A stretch of 64,000 nt of DNA, taken from Rhodoglobus sp. GTDB taxonomy: Bacteria > Actinomycetota > Actinomycetes > Actinomycetales > Microbacteriaceae. The stretch covers positions 34,549 to 98,548 of the forward strand of contig JAODLY010000055.1 of NCBI GenBank assembly GCA_025464445.1. The letters run 5' to 3'. Position 1 is the first letter of the stretch. Each line of letters starts with the position of its first letter. Below, one piece after another: positions 48,922 to 57,336 of the stretch. The notes beneath the pieces are model-generated. The model ran no database searches. It was not told the DNA's origin and saw only the letters and a program-made list of their open reading frames with translations. The translations under genes and the position numbers were made by a program.

Positions 48922-49060
48922 CAAGTAGATAGACGCGCGGGTTTATCCCCCGGATGGGGGTCGTTCACCTTCAGGACACCGAAAGTCAGCCCTGGGTTTC
49001 TTTCCGGGTTCCTACTCTGGATTGTTCCGCATTTCGCGGGAAAGTTCAGGGAGGATGACC

Positions 49061-50464
49061 ATGAAGACAACTTCACGGCGCTGGTTCGCGGCGCTGGCTC
49101 TCGGATGCGCGGCGGCGATAGCCGCGCCCCTTGCCGCGTTCGCGGCTCCCGGCGGTTCCACGGGCCCGAGCAGTTCCGACGCACCATACGTCGTGCGTTC
49201 GGTTCCCGGAGTGACGCTGACGTCGATCCTGACTGCCGGGGATTCGGTCGGGGGTTACCAGATGGCCGGCGTGCCCGACGGCCTGGGCGCCTACGACAAC
49301 GGCGACGGCACGTTTACTCTCCTCATGAACCATGAGCTCACGCCCGCGCAGGGCGCCGTCCGTGCCCATGGTGCCGCGGGCGCATTCATCTCGAAGTGGG
49401 TGATCAAGAAGTCCACGCTCGCTGTGCTCTCCGGCGCCGACCTCATCCAGACCGTCTATCTCTTCGATGGCACCCGGTACCAGGCGACCCCCGCCGTGGC
49501 GTTCAACCGCTTCTGCTCTGCCGACCTCCCCGCTGCTGGCGCATTCTTCAACCCCGTGACGGGCAACGGATACAACGGACGCATCTTCATGAATGGCGAG
49601 GAGACCGCGGGAGGTCGTGCATTCGGTCACGTCGTGGAGACCGGCGACTCCTACCAGCTTGCCGATTTCGGCGCAGCTTCATGGGAGAACGTGCTTGCCA
49701 ACCCGGCGACAGGCGACAAAACAGTCGTCGCGGGCCTGAGCGACACGGGTGGCGGGGCCGTGTACGTCTACACGGGAGACAAGAAGTCGACGGGAAACCC
49801 GGTCGAGCGCGCGGGTCTCACCGGTGGTACCCGATACGGAATCTCCGTCGCGGGGTTCCCGCTCGAGAACCCGAACGCCGCCTGGGCCGGGGATGCGCGG
49901 TTCACGCTCACGACCGACGCAGCGGCGACCACCGGATGGGCACGTCCAGAAGACGGCGCGTGGGACCCGAAGAATCCCAACGACTTCTACTTCGTCACGA
50001 CCGCCAGCTTCACCGAGCCGAGCCGGATGTGGCGCCTGCACTTCGATGACGTCACGAACCCGACCGGCGGTGGCACGGTCTCACTCGTGCTGCAGGGCGC
50101 AGCGGGCGGGGCGGCCGGTCCGAACATGATGGACAACGTGACGGTGAACAACCGCGGCCAGGTGCTTGTGCAGGAAGATCCCGGCTCGAACGCCTACGTC
50201 TCTGGCATCTTCCAGGTAGACGCCAGCACCGGTAACTTCCGCCGCATCGCGCAGCACGACCCGAACCGCTTCCTCGCCGGCGGCTCGCAGTTCGACACCA
50301 TCGATGAGGAGTCGTCCGGCATCATCGCCGTCCCGTTCCTCGGCGAAGGTGCATACCTCTTCGACGTGCAGGACCACGCGCCGTCGAGCGACCCGAAAAT
50401 CGTGCAGAAGGGGCAGCTGCTGCTGATGCATGTGCCGCCGGGGCAGCCGATAAACAAGAAGTAG
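49061..50464 (+). CDS. Tat-exported PhoX-like protein
   Basis: A 467-residue secreted protein. The signal peptide has a twin-arginine pattern (TTSRRWFAALAL, arginines at 6-7), a hydrophobic core and an AFA-A cleavage area near residue 29. The mature part resembles PhoX-type beta-propeller phosphatases: MNGEETAGGRAFGHVVETGD, then TGWARPEDGAWDPKNPNDFY and RGQVLVQEDPGSNAY. PhoX enzymes are Tat-dependent, Ca/Fe-containing alkaline phosphatases. The ATG at 49061 has GGGAGG six bases upstream; the ATG at 49055 touches it. A strong terminator follows. Phosphatase activity is inferred, since only part of the metal set can be judged by eye. Confidence 0.72.
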   Translation: MKTTSRRWFAALALGCAAAIAAPLAAFAAPGGSTGPSSSDAPYVVRSVPGVTLTSILTAGDSVGGYQMAGVPDGLGAYDNGDGTFTLLMNHELTPAQGAVRAHGAAGAFISKWVIKKSTLAVLSGADLIQTVYLFDGTRYQATPAVAFNRFCSADLPAAGAFFNPVTGNGYNGRIFMNGEETAGGRAFGHVVETGDSYQLADFGAASWENVLANPATGDKTVVAGLSDTGGGAVYVYTGDKKSTGNPVERAGLTGGTRYGISVAGFPLENPNAAWAGDARFTLTTDAAATTGWARPEDGAWDPKNPNDFYFVTTASFTEPSRMWRLHFDDVTNPTGGGTVSLVLQGAAGGAAGPNMMDNVTVNNRGQVLVQEDPGSNAYVSGIFQVDASTGNFRRIAQHDPNRFLAGGSQFDTIDEESSGIIAVPFLGEGAYLFDVQDHAPSSDPKIVQKGQLLLMHVPPGQPINKK

Positions 50465-50473
50465 CACGAAAAG

Positions 50474-50525
50474 CGGGTGGGTCCTGGCGCCGCGAGACGC
50501 CTCGACCCACCCGTCTTGTTTTTGC
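50474..50525 (+). terminator. Rho-independent terminator after the PhoX-like gene
   Basis: A perfect 10-bp stem, CGGGTGGGTC (50474-50483) with GACCCACCCG (50504-50513), and a 20-base loop are followed by a T-rich tract TCTTGTTTTT. This is the clearest intrinsic terminator in the window. It lies between convergent genes and may serve mainly the + strand. Confidence 0.88.
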
Positions 50526-50538
50526 GCCCCGACCGCGC

Positions 50539-51021
50539 TTACAGCACGTTGATTGCCGTGGCGCGCCAGCGTTGGTCCAGGCCTTCGAGCCGCAGCGCGA
50601 CGGCTCGGGTGCGCGCCCGGCCGCGCACGATGACGACGGCCTCGACCACCCCATCCCGCGGTTCGCAGGCTGTGATGGAGCCAATAGTGAAGTTCGGGCG
50701 CGTGGCCCGCTGGCCCTTCGCCTGCCGCGCCCTCGCCGACAGCACCACGCGCTTCAGCAGGTGTCGGTAGACATCGTCGGTGACCCAGCGCGAGATCTGG
50801 TCGAGGTCTCGAGCGCCGGCGAGGATCTCGAGCACGCACCGCGTGAGGTTCTCGATAAGCGGCCGGGGGTTCGGTAGGGATGAGGTCGACGATGGCTGAT
50901 GACCGAAGAACTCGTCGGGGGAGAAGCGCGGCCTGATCACCTTCGAGGGCAACGTCTCGTGCACACTTCGCGAGACTGGGGGCATTTGCGGCGTCGCTCC
51001 CGTGGGAAGTGCCGTGCTCAT
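50539..51021 (-). CDS. Rv3235 family protein
   Basis: A 160-residue soluble protein. The first 55 residues are Pro/Ser-rich and probably disordered. The core is PRPLIENLTRCVLEILAGAR, then WVTDDVYRHLLKRVVLSARA, then a beta region ITACEPRDGVVEAVVIVRGR ending ALRLEGLDQRWRATAINVL. It matches the Rv3235 family, which lies near secA in mycobacteria and other actinomycetes. The function is unknown. It is divergent from the 204-residue gene; the 153-bp space between them presumably holds both promoters. Confidence 0.82.
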   Translation of the reverse strand: MSTALPTGATPQMPPVSRSVHETLPSKVIRPRFSPDEFFGHQPSSTSSLPNPRPLIENLTRCVLEILAGARDLDQISRWVTDDVYRHLLKRVVLSARARQAKGQRATRPNFTIGSITACEPRDGVVEAVVIVRGRARTRAVALRLEGLDQRWRATAINVL

Positions 51022-51174
51022 CTGCCACCCCGCATTCGATTAGACCAGGTAGTGTGCACCCCCCTAACAGGGGTAGACGACACTAAACCAGTTCGCGCCG
51101 TTCCTGTCTATGACCGATTTTCAGATTGTGGATAACGAGGACTGCCGGTTGCGCTCGGTGGCTAGCGTCTGGCC

Positions 51175-51789
51175 ATGCGCTGGGACAAGCTGTTCGACGA
51201 CCTCGAAAGCCAGCTAGAGCACGAGCTGTCCGCCGAAGAACTCGACATCGAGGCCGAGGAGGAGCGCCTGCGCCTCGGGCGACTGGCCGTGCGGGATCGT
51301 CTTGTCGCGCTGCACGAGCAACAGGGGCAGGGGTCGGAATACAGCATCGCTGTGACTCTCGGCACGGGCATCCGGCTGGTGCTGCGCCCCGCGACATTCG
51401 GCAGGGACTGGTTCTCGGCGGACCTGGTGGGGGATGCCGGCGCGGCATCCCCGGCACGGGCGCAGTGCATCGTGCCCCTGGCCGCGATCGCGGGCGTCGG
51501 ACTCGCCGCCGCACAGGTCGGGGCGAGCCTCATGCCGCGCGTCGGGTCATCCCCGCACCCATCGCTGTCCTCCCGCCTTGGCCTGTCGTTCGTGTTGCGC
51601 GACCTCTGTCGACGGCGCAGGCCGCTCGACATCGTGCTCGCGGGCACCGAATTGCACGGCACCCTCGATCGGGTCGGGCGTGACCACGTCGATCTCGCGG
51701 TGCATGAGCGGGGAGCCGTGCGGCGTGAGCCGAACGTGCGCGAGTACCGGCTCGTTCCCCTGGCTGCCGTGCTGTACGTGAGGCTCTAG
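51175..51789 (+). CDS. uncharacterised protein with acidic coiled-coil start
   Basis: I do not recognise this 204-residue protein. It begins with a charged helix, RWDKLFDDLESQLEHELSAE, then EEERLRLGRLAVRDRLVALH, followed by a beta-rich core (YSIAVTLGTGIRLVLRPATF; RDHVDLAVHERGAVRREPNV). There is no signal peptide or transmembrane helix. It sits between the Rv3235-family gene and the HTH gene, with which it converges. Codon use is like its neighbours, so it is a real gene and probably lineage-conserved. Confidence 0.7.
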   Translation: MRWDKLFDDLESQLEHELSAEELDIEAEEERLRLGRLAVRDRLVALHEQQGQGSEYSIAVTLGTGIRLVLRPATFGRDWFSADLVGDAGAASPARAQCIVPLAAIAGVGLAAAQVGASLMPRVGSSPHPSLSSRLGLSFVLRDLCRRRRPLDIVLAGTELHGTLDRVGRDHVDLAVHERGAVRREPNVREYRLVPLAAVLYVRL

Positions 51790-51792
51790 GGT

Positions 51793-52074
51793 TCAGCTTT
51801 TGCCGGGTTCGCCGAACGAGAGTTCACGGAGGTTGCCGAAGTCCGATTGGTTCCACAGGTTCATGCGCCTGGTCTCCTCATACATGGCTTCGATGTACGA
51901 CTCGAGCACCGTGCGCTCCACCCGCCACTGTCCACTCGCTCCCACCTTGATGGCGGGCAGCTCACCGGAACGCACGAGGGCGTAGGCCTGCCTCGTCGAG
52001 ATGCTCAACAGCTCAGCGGTGTCCGCGAGGGTGAGGAATCGGCCGAGCCCGTCCGCGGGAGTGGGGTCTTTCAT
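51793..52074 (-). CDS. small helix-turn-helix DNA-binding protein (excisionase/BldC type)
   Basis: A 93-residue protein with a MerR-like HTH_17 domain at residues 12-62: RFLTLADTAELLSISTRQAY, ALVRSGELPAIKVGASGQWR and VERTVLESYIEAMYEETRRM. BldC-like proteins of this size are developmental or general regulators in actinomycetes; excisionase is less likely as no integrase is near. The ATG at 52074 is preceded by CATAAT eight bases upstream, consistent with a leaderless mRNA. The 30-residue C-terminal tail is unusual. The SAF-domain gene starts divergently 110 bp away. Confidence 0.78.
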   Translation of the reverse strand: MKDPTPADGLGRFLTLADTAELLSISTRQAYALVRSGELPAIKVGASGQWRVERTVLESYIEAMYEETRRMNLWNQSDFGNLRELSFGEPGKS

Positions 52075-52184
52075 GCCTCGATTATGGGTGTGCGATGGAA
52101 GGCGTGGGGGTGGTGTGGATAACTTCTGCCGCCGCGTCATCCCGGCCCTGACGATGGGGTCACAGCAGATCGCAGGAGGAGCAC

Positions 52185-52820
52185 ATGGGCAGGCCGAGCA
52201 GCACACCACGGCGCAAACCTTTCGCGTTCGATCCGCGGCTGGCGATCGGGCTGCTGCTCGTCGCGGGATCGGTGGTCGGCGTCGTGGCGATAGTGTCAGC
52301 CGCCGACGAATCCGTGCAGGTCTACGCCGCCAGGGACCCGCTCGCGCCCGGTGACAGGATCACCCCGGCCGACCTCGAGCAGCGCAGCGTGCGGTTGGAT
52401 GCCGCGACGGCGCTGTACCTCGCGCCGGGCGACGTTCCCGCCGCAGGGTTCGTCGTGACGAGGTCCGTGGCCGAGGGCGAGCTGGTACCCGCCTCCGCGA
52501 TCGGCAGCGTGGACGGCCTGCGGCTGACCTCGGTCGTGCTGACGCTGGGCGGCCAGCTCGCGGCGTCCGTGGCGCCCGGATCGACGGTAGACGTGTGGGC
52601 GTCGCGAGAGGTCGACTCAGGCCACTTCGGGCCGCCCGCGGTAATCGTGCCAGGAGCGATAGTCGTGCGGCTCGTGGAGTCGGACTCGATAGTGGCCGCC
52701 GCCCAGACGACGGGCATCGAAGTGCTCGTGCCGAAGTCGAAGATCGCCCGGGTACTCGAGGCGCTCGCGAACGCGGATGCGATCTCGGTAGTGCCGTCCA
52801 CAATCCCGGGCAGGGGCTGA
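52185..52820 (+). CDS. SAF-domain membrane protein (CpaB-like)
   Basis: A 211-residue protein with a basic N-terminus, one transmembrane helix (about residues 20-42, LAIGLLLVAGSVVGVVAIVS), and a SAF domain from residue 48: VYAARDPLAPGDRITPADLE, DVPAAGFVVTRSVAEGELVP. SAF/CpaB proteins work in Flp/Tad pilus assembly or bind sugars. Here no pilin, TadA ATPase or secretin-like gene lies nearby, only the ParA-like gene that follows after 1 bp. The pair is probably one operon. Its envelope role is unknown. Confidence 0.78.
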   Translation: MGRPSSTPRRKPFAFDPRLAIGLLLVAGSVVGVVAIVSAADESVQVYAARDPLAPGDRITPADLEQRSVRLDAATALYLAPGDVPAAGFVVTRSVAEGELVPASAIGSVDGLRLTSVVLTLGGQLAASVAPGSTVDVWASREVDSGHFGPPAVIVPGAIVVRLVESDSIVAAAQTTGIEVLVPKSKIARVLEALANADAISVVPSTIPGRG

Positions 52821-52821
52821 A

Positions 52822-54054
52822 ATGGCCAGGATCGCCCTCGCCCTGCCGGTGGCGATCGAGGATCGCATCGCAACAGAGGCCGTGCGCCACGGCCATGAAG
52901 TGGTCGCCCGCTGCGCGAGTGCCCACGAACTGGCGTCCATGGTCGACGCACTTCGCCCGGCCGCCGCGATCGTCGCGGCGGAAGCGCGCTACCTCAGCGA
53001 GCGTGTGATCGCCACGAGCGACGACGCGGGCGCGCGTATCGTGGCGCTCATCACGGGGGAACCAGCGCGCAGGCACGCAGCCTCGCTCGGACTTCACGAA
53101 ACCCTGGATGCCGCGGCGCCCTGGCCCGACATCGAGCGCATGCTCGACGGCGCACGCCGCGAGGCCCGACCAATCGCGTCGGGTGTGCCCCGTGGCTCGG
53201 TCATCGCGGTATGGGGACCGGCAGGCTCGCCGGGACGCACGACTCTCGCCATCGGCATAGCCGCGGAGATCGCGGCGAGCGGGCATTCGGTAGCCCTCGC
53301 GGATGTCGACACCCACGGGGCATCCGTCGCGCCTGCACTCGGGATGCTCGATGAGGCGCCAGGCTTCGCCGCGGCATGCCGGCTCGCCGGCAGCGACACC
53401 CTCAGCAATGACGAACTCGAACGGATCGCCCAGCGCTACGAGTCACCACTCGGCGGCTTCTGGGTGCTCACCGGCATCGGCCGGCCGAGCCGTTGGCCGG
53501 AGCTCTCGGCCGAGCGGGTGGCCGGCACCATCCGGCAATGCCGGTCGTGGGTCGACTACACGGTACTGGACACCGGCTCGAGCCTCGAGAACGATGAAGA
53601 GATCTCGAGCGACCTGTTCGCCCCACGCCGCAACGCCGCCACCGTCACCGCGGTGCATGAGGCCGACCATGTCGTCGCGGTCGGGTCTGCGGACCCGGTC
53701 GGGCTGTCGCGGTTCCTGAGGTCGCACGTCGACCTGCTCGAAGCCGTCTCGACGCACTCGGTGACCGTCGTCATGAACCGGATCAGGGCATCCGCGATCG
53801 GCATGAACCCGAACGGGCAGGTCACGCAAACGCTGTCCCGGTTCGGTGGGATCGAGTCACCTGTGCTCGTGCCGTACGACATGAACGCGGTGGATGGCGC
53901 GGTGCTGAGCGGGCGTACCCTCGCCGACTCCGCGCCACGGTCACCCGCGCGAGCGGCCATCCGGGACTTCGTCGCGTCGCGGCTGCTGCCGGAACCGGTG
54001 ACGCCAGAGCGATCACTTCGGGGCCGGTTCAGACTGGGCGGAGCTACCGTCTAG
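52822..54054 (+). CDS. ParA/MinD-like ATPase, CpaE/TadZ type, Arg in P-loop
   Basis: A 410-residue protein. Residues 1-115 form a receiver-like atypical N-terminal domain (RIALALPVAIEDRIATEAVR), and residues 120-370 a ParA/MinD-type nucleotide domain. The P-loop is VWGPAGSPGRTTLAIG, with Arg139 where Lys is usual, and the deviant Walker A' Asp lies in VALADVDTHGASVAPALG. This resembles CpaE/TadZ proteins that position pilus machines. It follows the SAF gene by 1 bp. The N-terminus and partner point to a Tad-like positioning role, but no Tad secretion genes are in the window. Confidence 0.75.
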   Translation: MARIALALPVAIEDRIATEAVRHGHEVVARCASAHELASMVDALRPAAAIVAAEARYLSERVIATSDDAGARIVALITGEPARRHAASLGLHETLDAAAPWPDIERMLDGARREARPIASGVPRGSVIAVWGPAGSPGRTTLAIGIAAEIAASGHSVALADVDTHGASVAPALGMLDEAPGFAAACRLAGSDTLSNDELERIAQRYESPLGGFWVLTGIGRPSRWPELSAERVAGTIRQCRSWVDYTVLDTGSSLENDEEISSDLFAPRRNAATVTAVHEADHVVAVGSADPVGLSRFLRSHVDLLEAVSTHSVTVVMNRIRASAIGMNPNGQVTQTLSRFGGIESPVLVPYDMNAVDGAVLSGRTLADSAPRSPARAAIRDFVASRLLPEPVTPERSLRGRFRLGGATV

Positions 54055-54063
54055 CCTTGGGAG

Positions 54064-55005
54064 GTGGAGACAACACCCATCAAACCCGTCGGAACACTGT
54101 TCGGCGTGCCCGCAAGCCGCGACCTGTCGAGCAGCCTCGTTGCCGTGCTCGGCGTGCCGTTCGACATGGGCTATCACCCCACCCGGGTGGGGGCGCGATC
54201 CGGACCTGCACACGTGCGCACCCACTCAGCGCTGGTCGCAGAGCATCTCGACGGTTTCGGCGTCGACCTCCTCGGTGACCTCGGCGTCGTGGACATGGGC
54301 GACGTTGAGCTGCTTCCCGGAAACGTCGAGCATAGTTTCGGTGCGATCGAGCAGGCGCTGTCGACGATCGTCTCCGCCGGTGCGACCCCGCTCACGTTCG
54401 GCGGCGACGGGGCCGTCACCCTTCCGCAGTTGCGCGCCCTCAAGAAGCAGGGGCGCGACTTCGCCGTGCTGCATTTCGACGCGCACACGGACGCGTACGA
54501 GGGCATCTACCCGTACGAGTACAACAATGCGAACACGTTCATCCATGCCGTGCACGAGGGTCTGATCGACCCGGCGGCCTCCCTGCACGTCGGGATGCGC
54601 GACACGGAGTACCGCGGCAGCCCCGGCATCATCGGGGTAGCGCGGGACCTCGGGTACGAGGTGATCGGTATGGACGAACTCATCGCCATCGGAGTGTCAG
54701 CGCTGGTTGAACGCATCCGGCAGAAATTCGCCGGCGTTCCCGTCTACCTCTGCTGGGACATGGATGTCTTCGACCCCTCGGTATCGCCCGGCGTCGTGAC
54801 GCCGTCGTGGGGAGGTATCACCGCGCGTGAGGGTCTCGCGATACTGCGCGGCATGCGTGGGCTGGACTTCGCGAGCTTCGATATCAATACGGTGAGCCCG
54901 CCGCACGACGTCATGGGAACGACGGGAAGCCTCGCCGCACAGGTAGCCATGGAGTGCCTGTTCCTGCGTCATGCGGGCGAACCGCTGGCCGCGGCTAACC
55001 TTTAA
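54064..55005 (+). CDS. ureohydrolase (agmatinase/arginase family) with altered metal site
   Basis: A 313-residue arginase-fold protein. HFDAHTDAYEG (D139, H141, D143) and CWDMDVFDPSVSPGVV (D232, D234) supply metal ligands. The first manganese ligand, normally the His of GGDH, is Gly116 in TFGGDGAVTLPQLRA, and the usual SHG substrate motif reads NNANTF. It may bind one metal, use another metal, or act on a different guanidine or amide. GTG or TTG starts are possible; 54064 follows the ParA-like gene by 9 bp. pdtaS begins 2 bp after it. Agmatinase is the nearest named family; the substrate is unproven. Confidence 0.78.
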   Translation: METTPIKPVGTLFGVPASRDLSSSLVAVLGVPFDMGYHPTRVGARSGPAHVRTHSALVAEHLDGFGVDLLGDLGVVDMGDVELLPGNVEHSFGAIEQALSTIVSAGATPLTFGGDGAVTLPQLRALKKQGRDFAVLHFDAHTDAYEGIYPYEYNNANTFIHAVHEGLIDPAASLHVGMRDTEYRGSPGIIGVARDLGYEVIGMDELIAIGVSALVERIRQKFAGVPVYLCWDMDVFDPSVSPGVVTPSWGGITAREGLAILRGMRGLDFASFDINTVSPPHDVMGTTGSLAAQVAMECLFLRHAGEPLAAANL

Positions 55006-55007
55006 GG

Positions 55008-56504
55008 GTGTCCACCCTCAGCGATCTCGTCCAGGCCCAGGGCCGCTCGAGCGAGGCGGACATCGAGTGGCTGCACCTGCTCGTGGGGGACTGGCAGTTG
55101 CTCGCCGACCTCGCATTCGCCGACATCGTGCTGTGGGTGCCGAGTGCGGATGACAGTTTCGTCGCCGTCGCGCACGCCCGGCCGTCGAGCTCCGCGACGC
55201 TGTTCTACCGCGACTTCGTCGGGCAGGCGATCAAGCCGGAATGGAAGGCGCAGGTAACCGAGGCGTTCCAGACGGCACGTATCGTCGATACCGCGACGCC
55301 CGACTGGTACGAAGAGACACCCACCCGGGTGCGAGCGGTCCCCGTGCTGCGCCGGCTGAGCCCGAGTGGCAGCCAGACCACCGAGTTCCCGGTCGCCGTG
55401 ATCACCCGGCACACAAACCTGAGCGAGGCACGCACTCCCTCTCGCCAGGAACTGACGTTCAACGAGTGCGCGAACGACCTGTTCGCGATGATCGCGGCAG
55501 GGGACTTCCCCGACCCCGGGGCGCCCTCCAGCCCGCGGCGTGCTGCGCCCCGGGCATCCGATGGCCTGATCCGGCTGGACGTGGACGGCAACGTGACCTT
55601 CGCGAGCCCCAATGCGCTCTCCGCCTTCAACCGCATCGGCTTCGACGGCGAGCTCGAGGGCGAGTCACTCGCCGAAGTCACGACGGGCCTGATCGCTGGA
55701 CAGACAGTCGTCGACGAGTCGCTGCCGCTGGTCGTCACCGGCCGTGCTCCCTGGCGCACCGACATCGAGGCGAAAGGCGTGACGGTCTCGTTGCGCACAA
55801 TCCCGATCCGCAACCGCGGTGAGCGGGTCGGGGCGATAGTGCTGTGCCGGGATGTCACGGAGGTGCGCCACCAGGAGCGCGAACTCATCACGAAGGATGC
55901 CACGATCCGCGAGATCCACCATCGGGTGAAGAACAACCTGCAGACGGTGGCATCGCTGCTGCGCATCCAGGCCCGCCGTACCCACAGCGACGTCGCTCGG
56001 GATGCCCTCGGCCAGGCAATGCGCAGGGTGGCGGCTATCGCCGTGGTGCACGACACCCTGTCCGAGGGTCTCAACCAGGACGTGGATTTCGACGTGGTGT
56101 TCGACCGCGTGCTGCTCCTGATCGCGGAGGTGGCCTCCAGTCACAACACGACTGTGCACCCCAAGTCCACCGGCAGTTTCGGCAACCTGCCCAGCGAATA
56201 CGCGACCCCGCTCGCGCTCGCGCTCACCGAACTCGTGACCAACGCCGTCGAGCACGGCCTGGCAGGCAAGGCGGACGGCGAGGTCGAGATCGTCGCGAAG
56301 CGCACCGATGACCTGTTGAGCGTGAAGGTGCGCGACAACGGCGTCGGCCTGCCCGAGGGTAAGGTCGGCTCAGGGCTTGGGACTCAGATCGTGCGCACCC
56401 TCATCCAGGGTGAACTGGGCGGCACCATCGACTGGCACACAATGATGGGCAGCGGCACCGAAGTGACTATCGACGTGCCACTGACCTGGCTGAACAGGAA
56501 CTAG
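55008..56504 (+). CDS. pdtaS: sensor histidine kinase PdtaS-like
   Basis: A 498-residue cytosolic HisKA_2/HWE-type kinase. An N-terminal GAF-like region (residues 1-165) is followed by a PAS domain (about 183-290) and the H-box IREIHHRVKNNLQTVASLLR. The ATPase part shows LALTELVTNAVEHGLAGKAD, VKVRDNGVGLPEGK and SGLGTQIVRTLIQG. PdtaS (Rv3220c type) signals to the antiterminator PdtaR, which is not in this window. The neighbour whiB1 is also adjacent in mycobacteria. The GTG start at 55008 is 2 bp after the ureohydrolase stop. No membrane helix is present. Confidence 0.9.
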   Translation: MSTLSDLVQAQGRSSEADIEWLHLLVGDWQLLADLAFADIVLWVPSADDSFVAVAHARPSSSATLFYRDFVGQAIKPEWKAQVTEAFQTARIVDTATPDWYEETPTRVRAVPVLRRLSPSGSQTTEFPVAVITRHTNLSEARTPSRQELTFNECANDLFAMIAAGDFPDPGAPSSPRRAAPRASDGLIRLDVDGNVTFASPNALSAFNRIGFDGELEGESLAEVTTGLIAGQTVVDESLPLVVTGRAPWRTDIEAKGVTVSLRTIPIRNRGERVGAIVLCRDVTEVRHQERELITKDATIREIHHRVKNNLQTVASLLRIQARRTHSDVARDALGQAMRRVAAIAVVHDTLSEGLNQDVDFDVVFDRVLLLIAEVASSHNTTVHPKSTGSFGNLPSEYATPLALALTELVTNAVEHGLAGKADGEVEIVAKRTDDLLSVKVRDNGVGLPEGKVGSGLGTQIVRTLIQGELGGTIDWHTMMGSGTEVTIDVPLTWLNRN

Positions 56505-56514
56505 CGGGGGTCTT

Positions 56515-56763
56515 CTAAGACGCGCGGCGTGCCCTGGCAGCGCGGCGCTTGAGTGCGCGGCGCTCGTCTTCGCTCAGGCCACCCCACACACCGGAGTCCT
56601 GTGAGGTGTCGAGGGCGTACTGGAGGCACATCTCGGTGACGGAGCAGCGGCCGCAAACTGCCTTGGCCTTATCGATCTGGTCGACAGCCGGACCGGTGTT
56701 GCCGACCGGGAAGAACAGCTCCGGGTCTGCGGTGAGGCAGGCAGCCTTGTCGCGCCAATCCAT
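56515..56763 (-). CDS. whiB1: WhiB-family iron-sulfur regulator, WhiB1
   Basis: An 82-residue Wbl protein. The cluster cysteines are C9, C37, C40 and C46, followed by GVWGGLSEDERRALKRRAAR, the turn plus basic DNA-binding tail. The short N-terminus and the adjacency to pdtaS match WhiB1, which binds SigA and responds to nitric oxide through its [4Fe-4S] cluster. It is convergent with pdtaS. GGAG lies near the start on the minus strand (AAGGAGTACCAC before the ATG). WhiB1 is essential in mycobacteria; essentiality here is inferred. Confidence 0.93.
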   Translation of the reverse strand: MDWRDKAACLTADPELFFPVGNTGPAVDQIDKAKAVCGRCSVTEMCLQYALDTSQDSGVWGGLSEDERRALKRRAARARRAS

Positions 56764-56940
56764 GTGGTACTCCTTAGATGCGATGCGGCGGGTTAGACCG
56801 CTGACAGGCCAGAACGGCCTGGAGAATATCGGGTTCGAGAAACTGTGGGACCCGCTCGCAACGCTGGGAGCTGGAAATCAACCTCACATAGACTCTCATA
56901 TCGATAGATGCAAATCAATGGTTTCGGTCGGGATCAAGCT

Positions 56941-57336
56941 GTGAAACATCCACTTGTGATTGCGCTTTCTGTTGTGGTCTTCGCGGAAAGCGCGGTTCTC
57001 GCCATCGCCACCATCTATCTCGTCGTCGAGATACTTAGCGGCGCTTCGGGCTCGCTTCCCAGCGCGATAGCCCTCACCGTGCTCGCCGCTGTCGCCACCA
57101 CCTGGCTCGGTTTCGTCGCGTTGAACATCCTTCGCGGGCGGGCCTGGGTGCGCGGTGCCACCATCACGTGGCAGGTGTTCCAGGTGGTCATCGCCGTCGG
57201 GTGCCTGCAGGGCCTGTTCGCCACCCCGACAGTCGGCTGGGCGCTCCTGGCCGGCGCCGTCGTCGCGGCGGTGCTGCTCTTCACGCGGCCGGTCGTCGCG
57301 GCGACAGCCGAGCGGGAACCGCACGGGCAGAGCTAA
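56941..57336 (+). CDS. small four-helix membrane protein (Rv3217c-like by position)
   Basis: A 131-residue protein of four hydrophobic helices: VIALSVVVFAESAVLAIATI, LPSAIALTVLAAVATTWLGF, TITWQVFQVVIAVGCLQGLF and WALLAGAVVAAVLLFTRPVV. The GTG start at 56941 follows GGGA; an ATG at 56908 would add 11 residues after TATCGATAG. A small integral membrane protein lies at this position beside whiB1 in mycobacteria, so it may be its counterpart. The function is unknown. Its stop overlaps the bcp stop by 4 bp. Confidence 0.7.
   Translation: MKHPLVIALSVVVFAESAVLAIATIYLVVEILSGASGSLPSAIALTVLAAVATTWLGFVALNILRGRAWVRGATITWQVFQVVIAVGCLQGLFATPTVGWALLAGAVVAAVLLFTRPVVAATAEREPHGQS

Noticed and set aside
48922..49060. 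CCCCC-GGAT-GGGGG element after secA as a 6C-type small RNA or terminator
   Set aside because: A single short hairpin without a T-run or a second C-rich loop; too weak to call.
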